Numbered from the stretch's first letter, positions 1-10,799 are shown. The stretch is 64,000 bases of DNA from Tenebrio molitor (GCF_963966145.1 NC_091051.1:21142001-21206000); one strand, 5' to 3'. The notes: generated by a model not told the origin, from the sequence alone. Numbers and translations are program-made.

Positions 1-67
1 ATAAAACACTTTCATTGCAATACAAAAATAGAAAATTCCCTAACAGTACTGTATATTGAAAATGGAT

Positions 68-190
68 GGAGTTTACTCATGTCATATCGTGAGGAAGTCC
101 CTTAACATTGACACAGAACACAATAAAACACAACAAAGTCAAAATGTGGAGGCGAGACGCCGGTAATTATGCTGATAAGCACTGCACTAT
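68..190 (+). mobile_element. 3' end of a non-LTR retroelement (truncated by the window edge)
   Basis: This stretch is nearly identical to 11306-11400, which lies at the end of a retroelement coding region. Shared landmarks are CATGTCATATCGTGAGGAA and the GGAGGCGAGACGCCGGTAAT stretch. In frame it encodes the terminal HIVRK-type peptide of the element. Only the tail is inside the window. The parent belongs to the restriction-like-endonuclease group also seen at 10800-11490. Confidence 0.55.
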
Positions 191-195
191 TATAC

Positions 196-740
196 GGCAT
201 TCATTTTAAATGTTGGGTAAAGTTGTAAACTCAAAACACCATAAATTACGAAAGCGGCAAATTTTCATTGTATTGGTACCGTAAAGTAGGAATCCCTCTG
301 ATCATATAAAACTGGTACCACATCGTACTTTCACCATCTTATCGACGAGCGAAAGGAAGAGACGTTAAAATATTGTAACGGTCCGAATAGGTTCGATAAA
401 TTTAGAATTTTAAATTTTAAAATAATTTCAACGAAATGTTTTAAATACCGTTCATTTGTGACGGAAATGCTGGTCAGTTGTAAATTTTATTGATGCTTGT
501 CGGCAAGACTGGTACCACATTACTTAAGTGAAATCTGTCAACCTTTACTGAAAATGCAAGTACACGCCCAGTCCGAACACAACACAAAGATAACAGTTTT
601 CATAGGAAAAGAAACATTGCAAAATTTACTCGTTCGACAATTTACGGAGTCCAGTTAAAATGAGAGGATAATTGAATTCATGAATTTGACGTTAGCATGT
701 TAGCATGTTCATTAGGTTAATTTACTTTTCTTAGCATTCT
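196..740. other. No recognised gene
   Basis: AT-rich unique sequence. The small open frames here show no recognisable domain and no codon signal. I see no RNA gene, clear repeat or promoter element. Confidence 0.5.
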
Positions 741-1311
741 CAAAGGAGAACGCACACTTTATATGTAATTCTAAAGACCACTCAAATGGAGATCTTTTGA
801 TATCAGTCGACGCGTCTTGAAATGACGAATATTTGATATCATTGCGCCAAATGTGTAACTCGATTAATAAAGCGACAAAATCGATAAAACTTGAAATATT
901 TTCCAACTGATTTCTGTCAGAACACTTCATAAAACTGTCATTTGTAATTTATGGGGGATTACGGATCCGGCTATTCCCTTTTAAAGGCATTTTACTGGTT
1001 CAGTGTCATCTTTGCAATTATACATCCTACTGTTAACCCTCAAAAGAAGTCAATTGCCCCCGTAAATAACTATCCTTATTTATGGAGTCCCAAAACTAAC
1101 CCGAGAAGGGTATCTACCGCTCTCTTTCACACTCATATAAAGTAAATGGAAGTTTTTGATTTTCAATTATAAATTGCGGCTTTATTTATAGAGTTAGCGT
1201 TTTGGCACAATGGTATCAAATATTTGTCATTTTAAGACGCGTCGATTGATATCAAAATATCCCCATTTGAGTGGTCTTTAGAATTACATATAAAGTGTGC
1301 GTTCTCCTTTG
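741..1311. mobile_element. MITE with about 110-bp inverted ends
   Basis: The left end begins CAAAGGAGAACGCACACTTT and the right end is its inverse complement. Homology continues inward for roughly 110 bases on each side (741-850 against 1195-1311), including the GACGCGTC stretch. The roughly 340-base middle has short open frames (for example 951-1145) without any recognisable domain. Superfamily is unclear because I could not find a convincing target-site duplication. Confidence 0.6.
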
Positions 1312-2067
1312 TGGCATATTTGTAATTAAAGGGCAAGAATTGCAAATTAGAAACAGAGCGCTTTATCGTAGAAAATAACTAAAATCGTTTTTAGTTAGAA
1401 AAGTGACAAAGCAAAGTAGAAAGGGAGTCGGTAGAAAACACTAACAACACGGTAACGGTAACGCCAGGTAGTCGTAGAAATCAGAGGTGTGAGTGAGAGA
1501 GAGAGAATGAAAATTACGAATTAATTAGAACAGTTTTGGGGAATCAAACCAATGTAGAACAATTTTTAGAAGTAGTAGGTCAATGGAATTTAGTTGCATT
1601 TAAAATAATGGTGGAAAAACGGAAACTGTAATTTCAAAAGTTCTAGAGATATCGAAAAGGTGTCGCGATCGGCGTAAAGTAGAACCGAGCTGATTGGTCA
1701 CTTTGGTCAAGTAGGGTTTGCGAAAGTGGGGTGTGCCAGAAATGATAAAACCAAATGCGGAACGGAAAACAAGGTTTTTTTTATTCACTCGGAGTTTGAT
1801 CTCCAAATTAGCCGGAGGTAAGTTCAGTACTTCCAGCAGCCATTTTGTGACCACGTGCTTTACATTTACAAGATAAATTATTTCTCTAATTCTTGTACAT
1901 TATTTGTAGTCGCGATTTAATTAGTCAAACAGCATTTAGTTCTTTATCGTCCTAAAGTAGAGATTATATTATTTTCTTTGAGCATTTGACGACCACGTGA
2001 CTCTTTAGAATCTTGAATTAAATTCTTTATCGCGAAGTATGTGCTCTTCTTGCATTTACCGAACTAT
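1312..2067. other. No recognised gene; short GA-rich tract
   Basis: A short GAGA-rich tract lies at about 1490-1506. No coding potential or paired repeats are evident. Confidence 0.45.
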
Positions 2068-2366
2068 AGTATTGCCGTTATAACTTTTTATCTGCTCCGC
2101 CCACTAAAATTGACCAATCAGAATCAAAGCCAGATTCAATCTGTACAACTTTTCATCACATTTGCCACGTAAAAAAGTTAAGGTTAGAATTTTGCTGTCA
2201 AGTCCACAATTATTATTTTAGGTTCTAAAAAATAAAATGTCATTAAGACAATTCGAATGTCAGAAATTTTTACTGTGTAAATCAGATCGTCTTAACAACC
2301 TATTTGATTGGTAACTAAGAAAATGAAATGGGCGGGGCAGATAAAATGTTACGTTGTCCTTAGTAT
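2068..2366. mobile_element. Degenerate MITE
   Basis: Inverted ends share TTTTATCTGCYCCGCCCA (left about 2085-2105, right about 2325-2345 as inverse complement), followed by ACCAATCA on both sides. The ends are diverged and the boundaries are soft. A TA-type mariner MITE is likely. Confidence 0.4.
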
Positions 2367-2399
2367 AGTATACAATCATTATAAAATATTTTCATTCAT

Positions 2400-2500
2400 T
2401 ATTTATGCCTTGGAGTCTCGAGTTCGGGAAGCTACCGCCAGTGTCCGTCGCACTCAATTAGCTGTGGTCCGGTGTAAGAGCACAAAATTAGCCGCGTCAC
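2400..2500 (+). repeat. Interspersed repeat shared with 36246-36340
   Basis: The segment containing CGCCAGTGTCCGTCGCACTC and CTGTGGTCCGG recurs at 36246-36340 in the same orientation at roughly 75-80% by eye. The high GC content differs from the flanks. It could be a fragment of a SINE or of a retroelement; I do not recognise the family. Confidence 0.4.
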
Positions 2501-3290
2501 CCCCAAGGGGGCCAGCGACCAAACTAGGCCAGCTGACACGTGAAGAGAGGTACCCTTTGGCCCTGGTAGAATCTTCTTTCCCTTTTATTTTCGACCACCG
2601 GAGTAGACCAGGGTGATCTATGAGATTCCAGGGCATCGCCTCAGTTCGATTTAATTGGGGAAACAAGTCAAATCTAAATCGGATCACATAGTTCGCATCG
2701 CAAACTCGTATAATGCTATTTGCGCCAGAAACTTCTGTATTTGCCTAGCTTAGTCATTTCTTCATGAGTCAGATCTCAATTCGTGGGTCGTGAGTCAAAT
2801 TTCATTGGGTCAATTTTCCACCAACTTCTGTTATTAAATTCATTTATTTATTTCTATCATTTGTTGGGACCAAACGCCACCACACTCGATTATTTGTTAA
2901 ATAAAATTTAAGTGAAGTGTGCTCGATCGTTTTAATTATATTTTTTGAAAAACCTTCCGAAGGTACGGCCTCTCGTTAGAACCCAATTAAACAAAATGAA
3001 AAATAAACACAACGTAGTATCTATAAATATTTCTTTTCTCATTATTTTTGTTTCGTATTTTTCTACAAAAATTTCATCCGAGGGAATGCGGCAACCAACA
3101 ATACACCAAATGAGGGAGGAAAGTTTCATCGAAGAAAAATAAAGGAAGTATAATGTTTCAATATCCACAAGTAAAAAAAAAATTAAAACACATTTTGTAA
3201 TCAGTGACCAAAAAAATGTAAAGAGATAGTTGATTTTAAATAATGTATTTGACAAATAAGATTACTAAATAAAGAAAGAAGTGTAATTAG

Positions 3291-3468
3291 CAGTCTTAGG
3301 ACAGAATAGTCCCGGATAAGTCGACCAGTGCAACGTTGCGTAATACCCCACTCACATATAAAAACGATGTTGTTTAAAGCGAACCAGCTGAATCGTGTTT
3401 ATGTGCGAGCGAGGGATTACACAAAGTTGTACTGGTCGACTGTCCGGTACTATTTTGTCCTAACACTG
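3291..3468. mobile_element. hAT-type MITE, 178 bp, intact 8-bp target duplication
   Basis: The ends CAGTCTTAGGACAGAATAGT and its inverse form terminal repeats of about 50 bases with CAGT/ACTG tips. The flanks carry an exact 8-bp duplication, GTAATTAG (3283-3290 and 3469-3476), typical of hAT insertion. No coding capacity, so it must be mobilised in trans. Confidence 0.8.
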
Positions 3469-3589
3469 GTAATTAGTAAAGTATCCATTACATGTATCTT
3501 TTAAACTTAAATTACTTTAAATTTTAAATTTAAAGTAAGTAAGAAATAAATAATAAAATACGTAAACAAATAATTCGCGATTTCGACTA

Positions 3590-3990
3590 CTGCGAGGGCG
3601 CTGCTGTTTTGACAATCAGCTGATCGAAAATCCTCCTTTTGAGATTTTCCATTTGTTTACATGTTAATTTATGTGTCCAAAACTCTTTTATTTGTTAATT
3701 GTGTGCAGTGTGTTTTTCAGTAAGGTAAGTGTATTCCTTAAAGTAACATTTTTTAATGTAGGCATCAAAGATTATGATGTAATTTCGTAAAACAGGCGTA
3801 AAGATAGGTTATGGTGCATTAAATATTTTGTTTTCAAAACATTGAAAGTCTTTTAAAAAGTGGAAAACATACTATATGCTGATATTTCAGTTACAGGAAG
3901 GCTTTTCTTCGGTTAGCTACAATTTTTAAATACTTGGAGGCTTCTGCTGACAGTCGATGTGTGGTACAGTGTGATGGGATACAGTATAGG
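3590..3990 (+). other. Possible exon pair of an unknown gene
   Basis: A TCAG/GTAAGT-like donor follows 3724 (AG|GTAAGT). A pyrimidine-poor but valid acceptor (TTTCAG) precedes 3891, and a second donor (ATAG|GTAATT) follows 3989. The frame from 3892 is open for 33 codons and ends with CVVQCDGIQYR. I do not recognise the peptide. This may be a host exon or a transposon exon; no continuation was found downstream. Confidence 0.2.
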
Positions 3991-3999
3991 TAATTTTAG

Positions 4000-4649
4000 A
4001 CTTTTTTCGTTAAATTTCAATTAAATTTTACTTACAGCAACAAGTTTTCAATAAAAATACATCAATAAACTAAATGTCTTTTTATTTAATACAATTACCT
4101 TCTCACTTATTATGTCAATTGCACTACAGTCTACTTTGCCTGTAATTTTTGATGCAAACTTTCTCTGTGTCGTGTGTCCTTTTGGATAACTTTTGAGAAG
4201 AAACAGCAAATTCCTTCAATCGCAATTTTTGGGAAATGCTGCGTGGAGTTGAAAAAAGTAGAATAAACTACAAACTTTTAACCTCAAATTCGTGGAACTT
4301 ACGATTTATAAAATCTTCACGTAAAAAATGTTTTCCACATACTCGCATATGCCGCCTTGCAGGTTTTCTCAATAACAAAACCTTCCCAAGCTTTTCTTCT
4401 GTCTACATATTCCTTGCCGCCAAAAATGTTTATGATTTGCACTTTACAACTATTTTAGCGTGGAAAGTAATGAAAGCTGGTCGCTCTGTCTTTCGCTCTG
4501 CGTGTGTGACAACCATGGACACAACACTTGGTTTTATCTACTTTCTTTTTGCCGTTCATCATGTTATTTTTGCCATTAGCTACGTATTAAGCGATAATTT
4601 TCGGTGATTCGACTTTCCACCGCCAGAGGTCATGTTGCTTATCCGAAAT
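4000..4649. other. No convincing gene
   Basis: A 123-codon open frame (4236-4607, plus) spans this stretch, but its product lacks any recognisable domain and has no partner exons. I treat it as chance. Confidence 0.4.
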
Positions 4650-5737
4650 CATGGCCTACTAAATCTGAACTGCGCTGCGCTTATTACGGCCGTAACAAAG
4701 CTCAGATTTTCAATGGAGCAATTGATTCCGCTAACCTCAAAAAATCTACCCTTAACCAACTCCATCTGTTAGCGAAATGGAAAAGAAAAATGTAATTTGA
4801 ATTGAAATTATCCAATCACAATCACATAACGTGTTTATTTTGTTAGGTTAACACTTTCTATTTTGTCATTTTGACGCAAAATAAATTTTCACGAATACGT
4901 TTCATGAACGTAAGAATACCTAATAATTACAATAATCAAATTATGAAACATGATATTTAAATATAAAATGGAATTGCAAAATCTGAAAATGGATAGAGCA
5001 CAGTAGAAAAATTAAAAGTAAAACTATCTATCTGCAGGAAGACAATACCTTTCTCGTAAGTTTATAATTTTACAACCTTCCTACTTGTGAGTTTATTCTG
5101 AATGGATTTCGTTTTTATCGTAATCTGTTTTTTTTTTATAAACAAATGTTTAAATTTGGTTTCATTACTAATTGGATAATAAATTTTATCTTTGTGTTTA
5201 TCACAGGTAAATATGAAATTCTGTATTAAATGTGGATGCAAAGTAGTAACCAGTGGTTGACAAGGATTTTTTGGAATTAAATATTATAAAATTTGTGTGG
5301 CAATATTAGCAAAGTTTTTTAAAAGCCCCACAAATTTACCGACCCCACGGTCTTGAAGCCAAACTAATCGTAACAAGGGTCCTGGAGTTGCTGTAAATAA
5401 TAAAGAAGAGACATGTATCACAGTGAAATGTTTCATTTAGTTTTTTTTTTATAATTTTATTAATTTTGGATTTGGTTTGGAGGTTGCTGGGAATTTGAAA
5501 ATAACTGTTGTTATTTTCTCCGCATGCACCCCATTATTTTCCCATGTTAGTACTTCAACCGTGATGAAATTCAAGGAAAATTAAATTATTGTGACAATTT
5601 AGTTGATTTGTAATTTAATATCTTTAAAGAGATGGCGCGAGTTAAGGGTAGATTTTTTGAGGTTAGCCGAATCAATCATTCAGCTAGTTTGTTACGGCCG
5701 TAATAAGCGCAGCGCAGTTCAGATTTAGTAGGCCATG
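4650..5737. mobile_element. Foldback-like element with about 115-bp arms
   Basis: 4650-4768 and 5636-5737 are inverted repeats. Both contain the GAACTGCGCTGCGCTTATTA stretch next to a TTACGGCCGTAA palindrome, and the CTAACCTCAAAAAATCTACC stretch. The 870-base interior is AT-rich without recognised coding sequence. Confidence 0.6.
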
Positions 5738-5892
5738 CCGAAATGGCGAATAGTTATTTTTGCGGGTCAGCCCAACTGACCAACAGACAAGTCGTCAACT
5801 CCCACTTTCACAACAGCAAATTTATCAATTCACTAAAATATCAACGACCCAACTCACCAATTAGCATTTTCATCAACGAATTGTAAAAGCAC

Positions 5893-6063
5893 AATGGGGC
5901 GTATCACGACACCCTTATTAAATTTATTTCATGACTAATTACCTTGGTGACGAATTCATCTCTTTCTGGCAGGTTATAACTGCATAAATCTATATCGTTT
6001 TTGTTTACTAATCACGAGTTTAGTTATCGACAACTTTAATAACGTTGTGAATACGGCCCATTT
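5893..6063. mobile_element. MITE, copy 1 of a family also at 28105-28280
   Basis: The ends GGGGCGTATCACGACACCCT and GTTGTGAATACGGCCCATT are imperfect inverted repeats. The middle (CCTTGGTGACGAATTCATCT and beyond) matches 28105-28280 in inverse orientation. Inserted in the 3' part of the MULE. Confidence 0.65.
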
Positions 6064-6247
6064 GTTTTACAAAAACATAATTAATTTATTTGTACTCTGT
6101 AGAAAACTTTGTAAAAAGGTCTCGAAAAATAAACTGTATTTCTTTATAAAAATAACTAAGTATGTATATTAAATTTGAAGAAAACAATAATTCTTCTAAA
6201 CATATAACGTGTATAGGTAGCTATTAACAATTTCAATGCAAGAACAA

Positions 6248-6408
6248 AACTCAAAAAAAAACTTAAAAATAACAACAAAAAAAACTCCTCTAAAACATAA
6301 AAATAACAACAAAGCTTCTCAAAAACTCAAAAATAACAACAAAACTTCTCAAAAACTTAAAAATAACAAAACTTCTCAAAAACATTAAAAAATAACAAAA
6401 CTTCTCTA
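6248..6408. repeat. A-rich minisatellite after the MULE stop codon
   Basis: About five imperfect units of roughly 30 bases built from CTTCTCAAAAAC and AAAAATAACAAC. It overlaps the last bases of the transposase gene (minus strand), so part of the array may be transcribed as 3' UTR. Confidence 0.65.
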
Positions 6409-7833
6409 TTCTGTAAAGTGGACATAATGGCTACATGCTCGAAGGAAATCACCAATGTCTCGGTTTTGAAAATCTGTAATCAAAGCTAATAGCCTTTCAT
6501 TCGCATGTCTATATTCCACTCTGGTGTAAAGGGGCATTGTCTGTCCAGCTTCCAAACGTGTGCAAATAAAGTCAACTCTCACTTGTTCCTTCAACAGTCC
6601 TCCAACTAATTTATAAGGATTAGGATCATGACTACTAAAAATTGCTGCAAAAGCATGATGCCACGATTCCGCTGAATTGGTGGTACGTGGTAATCCTTCC
6701 AAAGTTATATTGTTGCAATTCCACATATCAATGTCAAACTTTGGGGTTCTTCGAGGGTATTGGCGTCCTACCCACGTCATCACAAAATACTCGATGAAGG
6801 TATTATATGCTTCTTCTTCACCAAAATTATCAGTCATTTCATCAGCCAATGACCCAAATGTCGTTATAACTTCTTGAGAAGGTACAAAAGCAAGTGCAGA
6901 AAACGATTTCATAATCATTCTAAAATATTCATCATTTCTATATCTCTCAACAAGGCCTAATTCTTTTATTTTCCGCCAAATGGATTGGCTAAAATGAAAA
7001 AAACAACCATGTATTCTGACATTTGGTATTAATTGTTTAAAGGCATTTTCCTCAGCTTTCTCAAAGTCAATATTAAGACAAGTAGGTCTTGTTCCAGGAC
7101 GAACATCATCAATTTTGTTCAAGATCATTTCTAAAGCACGTTCATATGTATTTTGTTGTTTATTCGGTAGAAGTGAATAAACGAGTGGAACAGTTTTTTC
7201 GTGAAAAACTCCGTGTATTACCCATAATTGATACCACAAATCAGGAGCACATTTGAATGTACCATCAATCACCCATGTCTTACATTGTGTCAAACGATTA
7301 ATATCAGTAGTGCAACTGAATATTATAATTCTATTCGGATCTGCTGGACCAGTGTCCCCTAAAATAAAATTTTCTCTTCTCTCTGTCTTCGTGGCACAAA
7401 GCTCCTGTGGTATTGTTACTTCCGCTAATGAGTGCGGAATCACTGGACTGATTCCAATTGCTTTTCGTTTACGACAAACTGTCTTTTGAAGATTTCTTAA
7501 CTCTGGAAGACTTGTTTTGACAGAGTCACTTATTCCTTTTATTGCTCCACTAACAACATCTCGAGGTGTAATGTTACCCTGTGCAGCGGCTTCTTTTATA
7601 TTATGTTTTATCACTTTAACATTTATAGGTGTAGGAGATAGACCATGAGTGTGTGGTGTGCCTAATTTAACGTTATCAGCTTTGTCACTAACTGCGGAAC
7701 CTTTACACTTGATGCTTGTTTCGTCGCAACGCCAATACCTTTGGCCGTTGTTACCACGTCTAATCATATTATAAGAGTAGCCTTCGAAGAGTAATTTTTG
7801 ACAATCTCGTTGTGTCTTGATAAACGATGCCAT
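6406..7833 (-). CDS. MULE transposase with N-terminal FLYWCH-type zinc finger
   Basis: 475 codons, uninterrupted. Residues about 10-63 look like a FLYWCH finger: a YSYNMIRR...YWRC core, spaced Cys, and HTHG near the end. A MULE catalytic domain follows: WVIDGTF (first Asp, about residue 190), NIDFEKAEENAF (second Asp, about 255), the HGCFFHFSQS helix, and TTNSAESWHHAF carrying the likely catalytic Glu (about 390). It probably cuts and reintegrates its own element in the nucleus. The start at 7833 gives the whole finger. Length and intact frame suggest recent activity, though the element has lost clear target duplications. Known: FLYWCH-MULE proteins are common in insects. Inferred: function of this copy. 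Confidence 0.85.
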   Translation of the reverse strand: MASFIKTQRDCQKLLFEGYSYNMIRRGNNGQRYWRCDETSIKCKGSAVSDKADNVKLGTPHTHGLSPTPINVKVIKHNIKEAAAQGNITPRDVVSGAIKGISDSVKTSLPELRNLQKTVCRKRKAIGISPVIPHSLAEVTIPQELCATKTERRENFILGDTGPADPNRIIIFSCTTDINRLTQCKTWVIDGTFKCAPDLWYQLWVIHGVFHEKTVPLVYSLLPNKQQNTYERALEMILNKIDDVRPGTRPTCLNIDFEKAEENAFKQLIPNVRIHGCFFHFSQSIWRKIKELGLVERYRNDEYFRMIMKSFSALAFVPSQEVITTFGSLADEMTDNFGEEEAYNTFIEYFVMTWVGRQYPRRTPKFDIDMWNCNNITLEGLPRTTNSAESWHHAFAAIFSSHDPNPYKLVGGLLKEQVRVDFICTRLEAGQTMPLYTRVEYRHANERLLALITDFQNRDIGDFLRACSHYVHFTE

Positions 7834-8185
7834 GTTAGATTCCCGTTGGCTTATCTAAAACATAACATTTCTCGTTTTTAACCACAACAAATACAATAAA
7901 GTTGATGAAACTAACCTTTGGATCGTTGGGGTTGTGTTGCGTTGATCAATTGGGTGTTGATGAAATGGAAGTTGGTGATTTGCCAGTTGACGAATTGGGG
8001 TCAACCCGAATGCGCCAACAAAACAATCATCTTGCGCACGAAATACAAACACTATTTTTTCTACAACCCCTTTTTAAACCTTTGCTAATAAAATTCATAC
8101 TTACTACAAAACGCTGGTTACTTGGTTACGAATTTTTGTAAAATTTTCCTTGAGTGTTTTAATATTTTTTTTTGCACGACCTGTA

Positions 8186-8586
8186 TACAGAGCGCCCAGA
8201 AATGTGGTAGCAACTTTTACACAAAGTGTCACAAGATGGCACTTTCGAAAAGCCAAATTTGTTCAATCTTGCAACATTCAATTTTTGAATTTTTTCAAAA
8301 GAATATGTTAAGGAGGTTTTCCGAACAATTTTTACCCCCGATTTGTCCACTAAAATTTGTCGAGATGTTGCTCGAAGGGTTCAGTTATGCATTGAGCATA
8401 ATGGTGGTCAATTTGAACATTTACAATAAAATTTAAATTTTAATGTTTTACGTTTGACAATTCTTGACATTTATTTATCTCAATTTAGATAGCGGCGTTG
8501 CCATGCATAAAAAAGGTCTCTGTAAAAAAGTGTCATCTTGCGGGGCCAATCGAAAAACTTGCTACCACATTTCTGGGCGCTCTGTA
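8186..8586. mobile_element. MITE, TACAGAGCGCCCAG ends
   Basis: TIRs of about 28 bases (TACAGAGCGCCCAGAAATGT on the left and its inverse at 8559-8586), bounded by TA. Mariner-like by target. Open frames inside are chance overlaps. Confidence 0.75.
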
Positions 8587-8588
8587 TA

Positions 8589-8731
8589 ATGAGCAACTTT
8601 ACTCCCTGATTGTATGGAGTAAAGTGGCTCTTTTTTCCCCTTGGGCAAAAAACCGCAGCCAACTCAAGCTTTTAGTCATCTTTTTTCCCCTTGGGCAAAA
8701 AACCATAGCCTATTCAACCTTTTATGGTACA
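8589..8731. repeat. Short hairpin followed by a 52-bp tandem pair
   Basis: 8589-8626 folds with GAGCAACTTTACTCC pairing GGAGTAAAGTGGCTC. Then a unit starting TCTTTTTTCCCCTTGGGCAA occurs twice (about 8628 and 8680). Confidence 0.6.
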
Positions 8732-8760
8732 TATTTATTTCGAATTAATTTTTTTTTTTC

Positions 8761-8862
8761 ACTCGAGGTGCAGTTTGTAGCCCGAAGGCGAAGCCCGAGG
8801 GTCCTACAAAGCAACGACGGTAACAATCATGCATTCCCGAGGTGCAGATAGATACTATTATT
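8761..8862 (-). mobile_element. Palindrome-capped element a, lacking one arm
   Basis: Strongly resembles the inverse of element b: shared GAGGTGCA, TTTGTAGCCC, GAGGGT-CCTACAAAGCA and the TACTATT tip. The left edge, T-run followed by CACTCGAG, looks like the far end of a PCE. a and b lie in opposite orientation around a palindromic stretch (ACGATTCAAAA...AAGCCGAA and its inverse). Confidence 0.5.
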
Positions 8863-8985
8863 TGCACGATTCAAAAATTTTAATTGAATAAAGCCGAAAG
8901 GTTAAAAAATTATTTTTAACTGTCAACATGACACTTCAATTTAGCTTGACAGTTAGTGATAATTTACAAATTTTCGGCTTTTTTC

Positions 8986-9241
8986 TACCGTGTGAGCAAC
9001 AAGTACTGATTGAGTTGGCAATAAATTCTGGTGATTTTTGGTGACTTTTATGTCATGTTCCAACGACAAAACCATTTTATTAATAAAAGATTACAAAAAC
9101 CAAGAAGTTTAAATTTGAAATGTATACCAGGTGTCAATATTGTCAATAAAACAAACCGAAATAGGTACAATTCACAGTCTTGAAAATTTTATGTAAATTT
9201 TTTTTTTGCCAACTGTAACAGTTATTGTTGCTCACCCTGTA
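8986..9241. mobile_element. MITE with TACMGKGTGAGCAACAA ends
   Basis: Left TACCGTGTGAGCAACAAGTA and the inverse of the right end, TACAGGGTGAGCAACAATAA, form TIRs beginning at TA. It splits the palindromic DNA between elements a and b. Non-coding. Confidence 0.75.
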
Positions 9242-9267
9242 TTAAAATCGGTGAGTCGTGCAAAAAA

Positions 9268-9420
9268 TAGTATATGGACCTCGGGAGTGAATGATTTTTA
9301 CCCTCAGTGCTTTGTAGAACCCTGAGGCTAAGCCCTCGGGCTACAAATTGCACCTCGGGTAAAAATCATCCACTTCACTCCCTCCGTACATAATATACTA
9401 TTTTCACCGTAAAAACAGTG
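9268..9420 (+). mobile_element. Palindrome-capped element b, almost only a cap
   Basis: Starts A-run|TAGTATATGG. A palindrome of about 137 bases has arms sharing GGGAGTGAA, TGATTTTTACCC and TTTGTAG. It ends TACTATTTT, followed by CACCGTAAAAACAGTG and an A-run. The last piece is itself CACCGT / ACAGTG, that is, both short inverse ends with no body. This looks like a minimal mobile unit of the family. Confidence 0.6.
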
Positions 9421-9425
9421 AAAAA

Positions 9426-9777
9426 TAGATATTTATGCATTAAAGGAGATATGAACATGATTTTTCCCTGAGGTTGACGTGGTTATAATCCGAGGGCCTT
9501 TGGCCCGAGGAATTATAAGTCAACCGAGGGAAAAAACATGAATATCTCCCGTGGTGCATACAATATTTTATTTTTTAGTCTCTGTACTTAAAAGTAAAAA
9601 TTTTATTAAAAATATTTAGCAGGGAAGATTGCGTGAATATGTGGTTGCTATAGTTTCGTTCTCATGAGTTTGTTGTCAACAATGTGGAGGGCGAAAAAAT
9701 TTGACAAATCCCAAGGGAGATATGAGTTGTTTTTCACAATCTGTATCTATGATGAAAAGAAACAATATCGCGTTACT
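9426..9777 (+). mobile_element. Palindrome-capped element c
   Basis: Starts directly after the A-run that closes element b (A-run|TAGATATTTATGC). Cap 9426-9576: arms share GGAGATAT, CATGATTTTTCCCT, GGTTGAC and TTATAAT around a CCTTTGG centre. The cap is followed by TTTTTTAGT. The inverse far end ACTAAAAAA is at about 9773. The body repeats the cap motif GGGAGATATGA with a following GTTTTTC at about 9715-9737. No recombinase ORF. Confidence 0.6.
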
Positions 9778-9903
9778 AAAAAATAAAAATATTAAGACAT
9801 CCAAGGAAACTTTTTGACAACTATTTTTGATCTATCAAAAAATGACATACTTTGCGACTTGATAATGATGCATAAATATCGCGGTTTTTTTTGACGGTTG
9901 TAG

Positions 9904-10119
9904 AAAAAAAAAATCGTCATCTGAATCAAATTCACTAGATGATTCACCCGTATTGGCAACAAATATTAATGGTGGCCCTTGGTCTTCTAAAAGTTAATCT
10001 CGATCCCACCATTCTTTAATTTTGGACCCGAATATATTGAACACAGTTTTAGATTCACTGAGTTTCGGACAAGTGTCAAAGCAGGCAAGTTTTATTACAA
10101 ACCCAACATTTAAAATGAA
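9904..10119. other. No recognised gene
   Basis: A short open stretch (about 9925-9990, plus) could encode a SESNSLDD-like peptide, but nothing supports it. Confidence 0.3.
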
Positions 10120-10122
10120 TGC

Positions 10123-10205
10123 TCTATACTTGATAGTAATATCCGTAATAGTGTATGTACTCCGGCAAAATTGCCGTGCCGCCGGGTGGTGGAGGATTAA
10201 AAATT
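10123..10205 (+). mobile_element. Non-LTR retroelement 3' UTR, first copy
   Basis: The stretch ending CCGGGTGGTGGAGGATTAAA matches 11408-11490 nearly base for base, including a GC-rich hairpin (CTCCGGCAAAATTGCCG). It is the tail of one element copy lying upstream of another. Confidence 0.6.
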
Positions 10206-10799
10206 AAAAAAAATATGTCCCAGAGTTGCGAAAAAGCTCCATAATTTGTTTTTTATTAAAGACATCAACTTTTACTTTTTTCTAGATGATAGCTACGCTT
10301 TTACTGCATATTCGGAAAATATTGCGGTATATTATACAGTGTGTCTCAATATCATAAAAACACTAAAGTTATGTTTTTTTAAACGGAACCTACCCAGTTT
10401 GATTTTATTTTTGAATTTTATGCTAAATTATGAATCAAATTTATACATGTCGTTTTTACTTATCTGCCATCGTTTTTGATCAGGGGCACTTTTTTTACCA
10501 GAATTTCGAAGTGCAGGGGTCCCTTCGAAAATTCGTACCTTCCAAATCGTTACACATAAATTAAAATGATTAACGCTGTTTGATTTCTGAATGTTTGCTG
10601 CATCTGCTGAGTGTTTATTCAACAAACTGCTCAGTCGCATGTGCCTACTGCGATTTTTTAAACATAACGAACTAAAAATGTCAAAAACTCATTTTTTTCA
10701 AATGGCACCCCGTATTTATTATTGCACTGGTCGAAAGCTTTTTTGACAAGCTTTTGAACAATATAAGGTTTGTATAGTCGAATTTGAAAATCTAGGGTG
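10206..10799. other. No recognised gene
   Basis: AT-rich sequence with two short open frames (10246-10479 plus, 10428-10640 minus) lacking domains. Possible mariner-like tips near 10340 and 10710 were not convincing. Confidence 0.4.

Larger units (their letters stand above)
5762..8008 (-). mobile_element. MULE-type DNA transposon, about 2.25 kb
   Basis: A single transposase gene lies between short inverted ends: GCGGGTCAGCCC on the left and GGGTCAACCCG on the right. Subterminal arrays of CAACTCACCAATT / GTTGATGAA-like words sit within about 120 bases of each end, as is common in MULEs. It sits in the cap arm of palindrome-capped element k2. The 3' side holds a MITE and an A-rich minisatellite. 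No clear 8-10 bp duplication was found, perhaps because one cap arm was deleted. Confidence 0.55.
5751..9903 (+). mobile_element. Palindrome-capped element k2, broken up by nested insertions
   Basis: The outer tip (TAGTTATTTTTG, 5751-5762) matches the tip of element k (63109-63469). A MULE interrupts it, then the inner arm of the same cap resumes at 8009-8068 (GCGCCAACAAAACAATCATC), followed by CTACAACC next to a T-run. The matching far end, GGTTGTAG before an A-run, is at 9896-9903. Body sequence shared with element k is at 8130-8170 and 9790-9903. Inside lie a MULE, two MITEs and elements a, b and c. Most of one cap arm is missing. Confidence 0.55.

Noticed and set aside
2454..2687. Overlapping open frames in GC-rich repeat
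   Set aside because: Both strands are open because of base composition; the only solid fact is the repeat shared with 36246-36340.
4236..4607. 123-codon open frame
   Set aside because: No domain, no splice partners, and ordinary AT-rich composition; consistent with chance.
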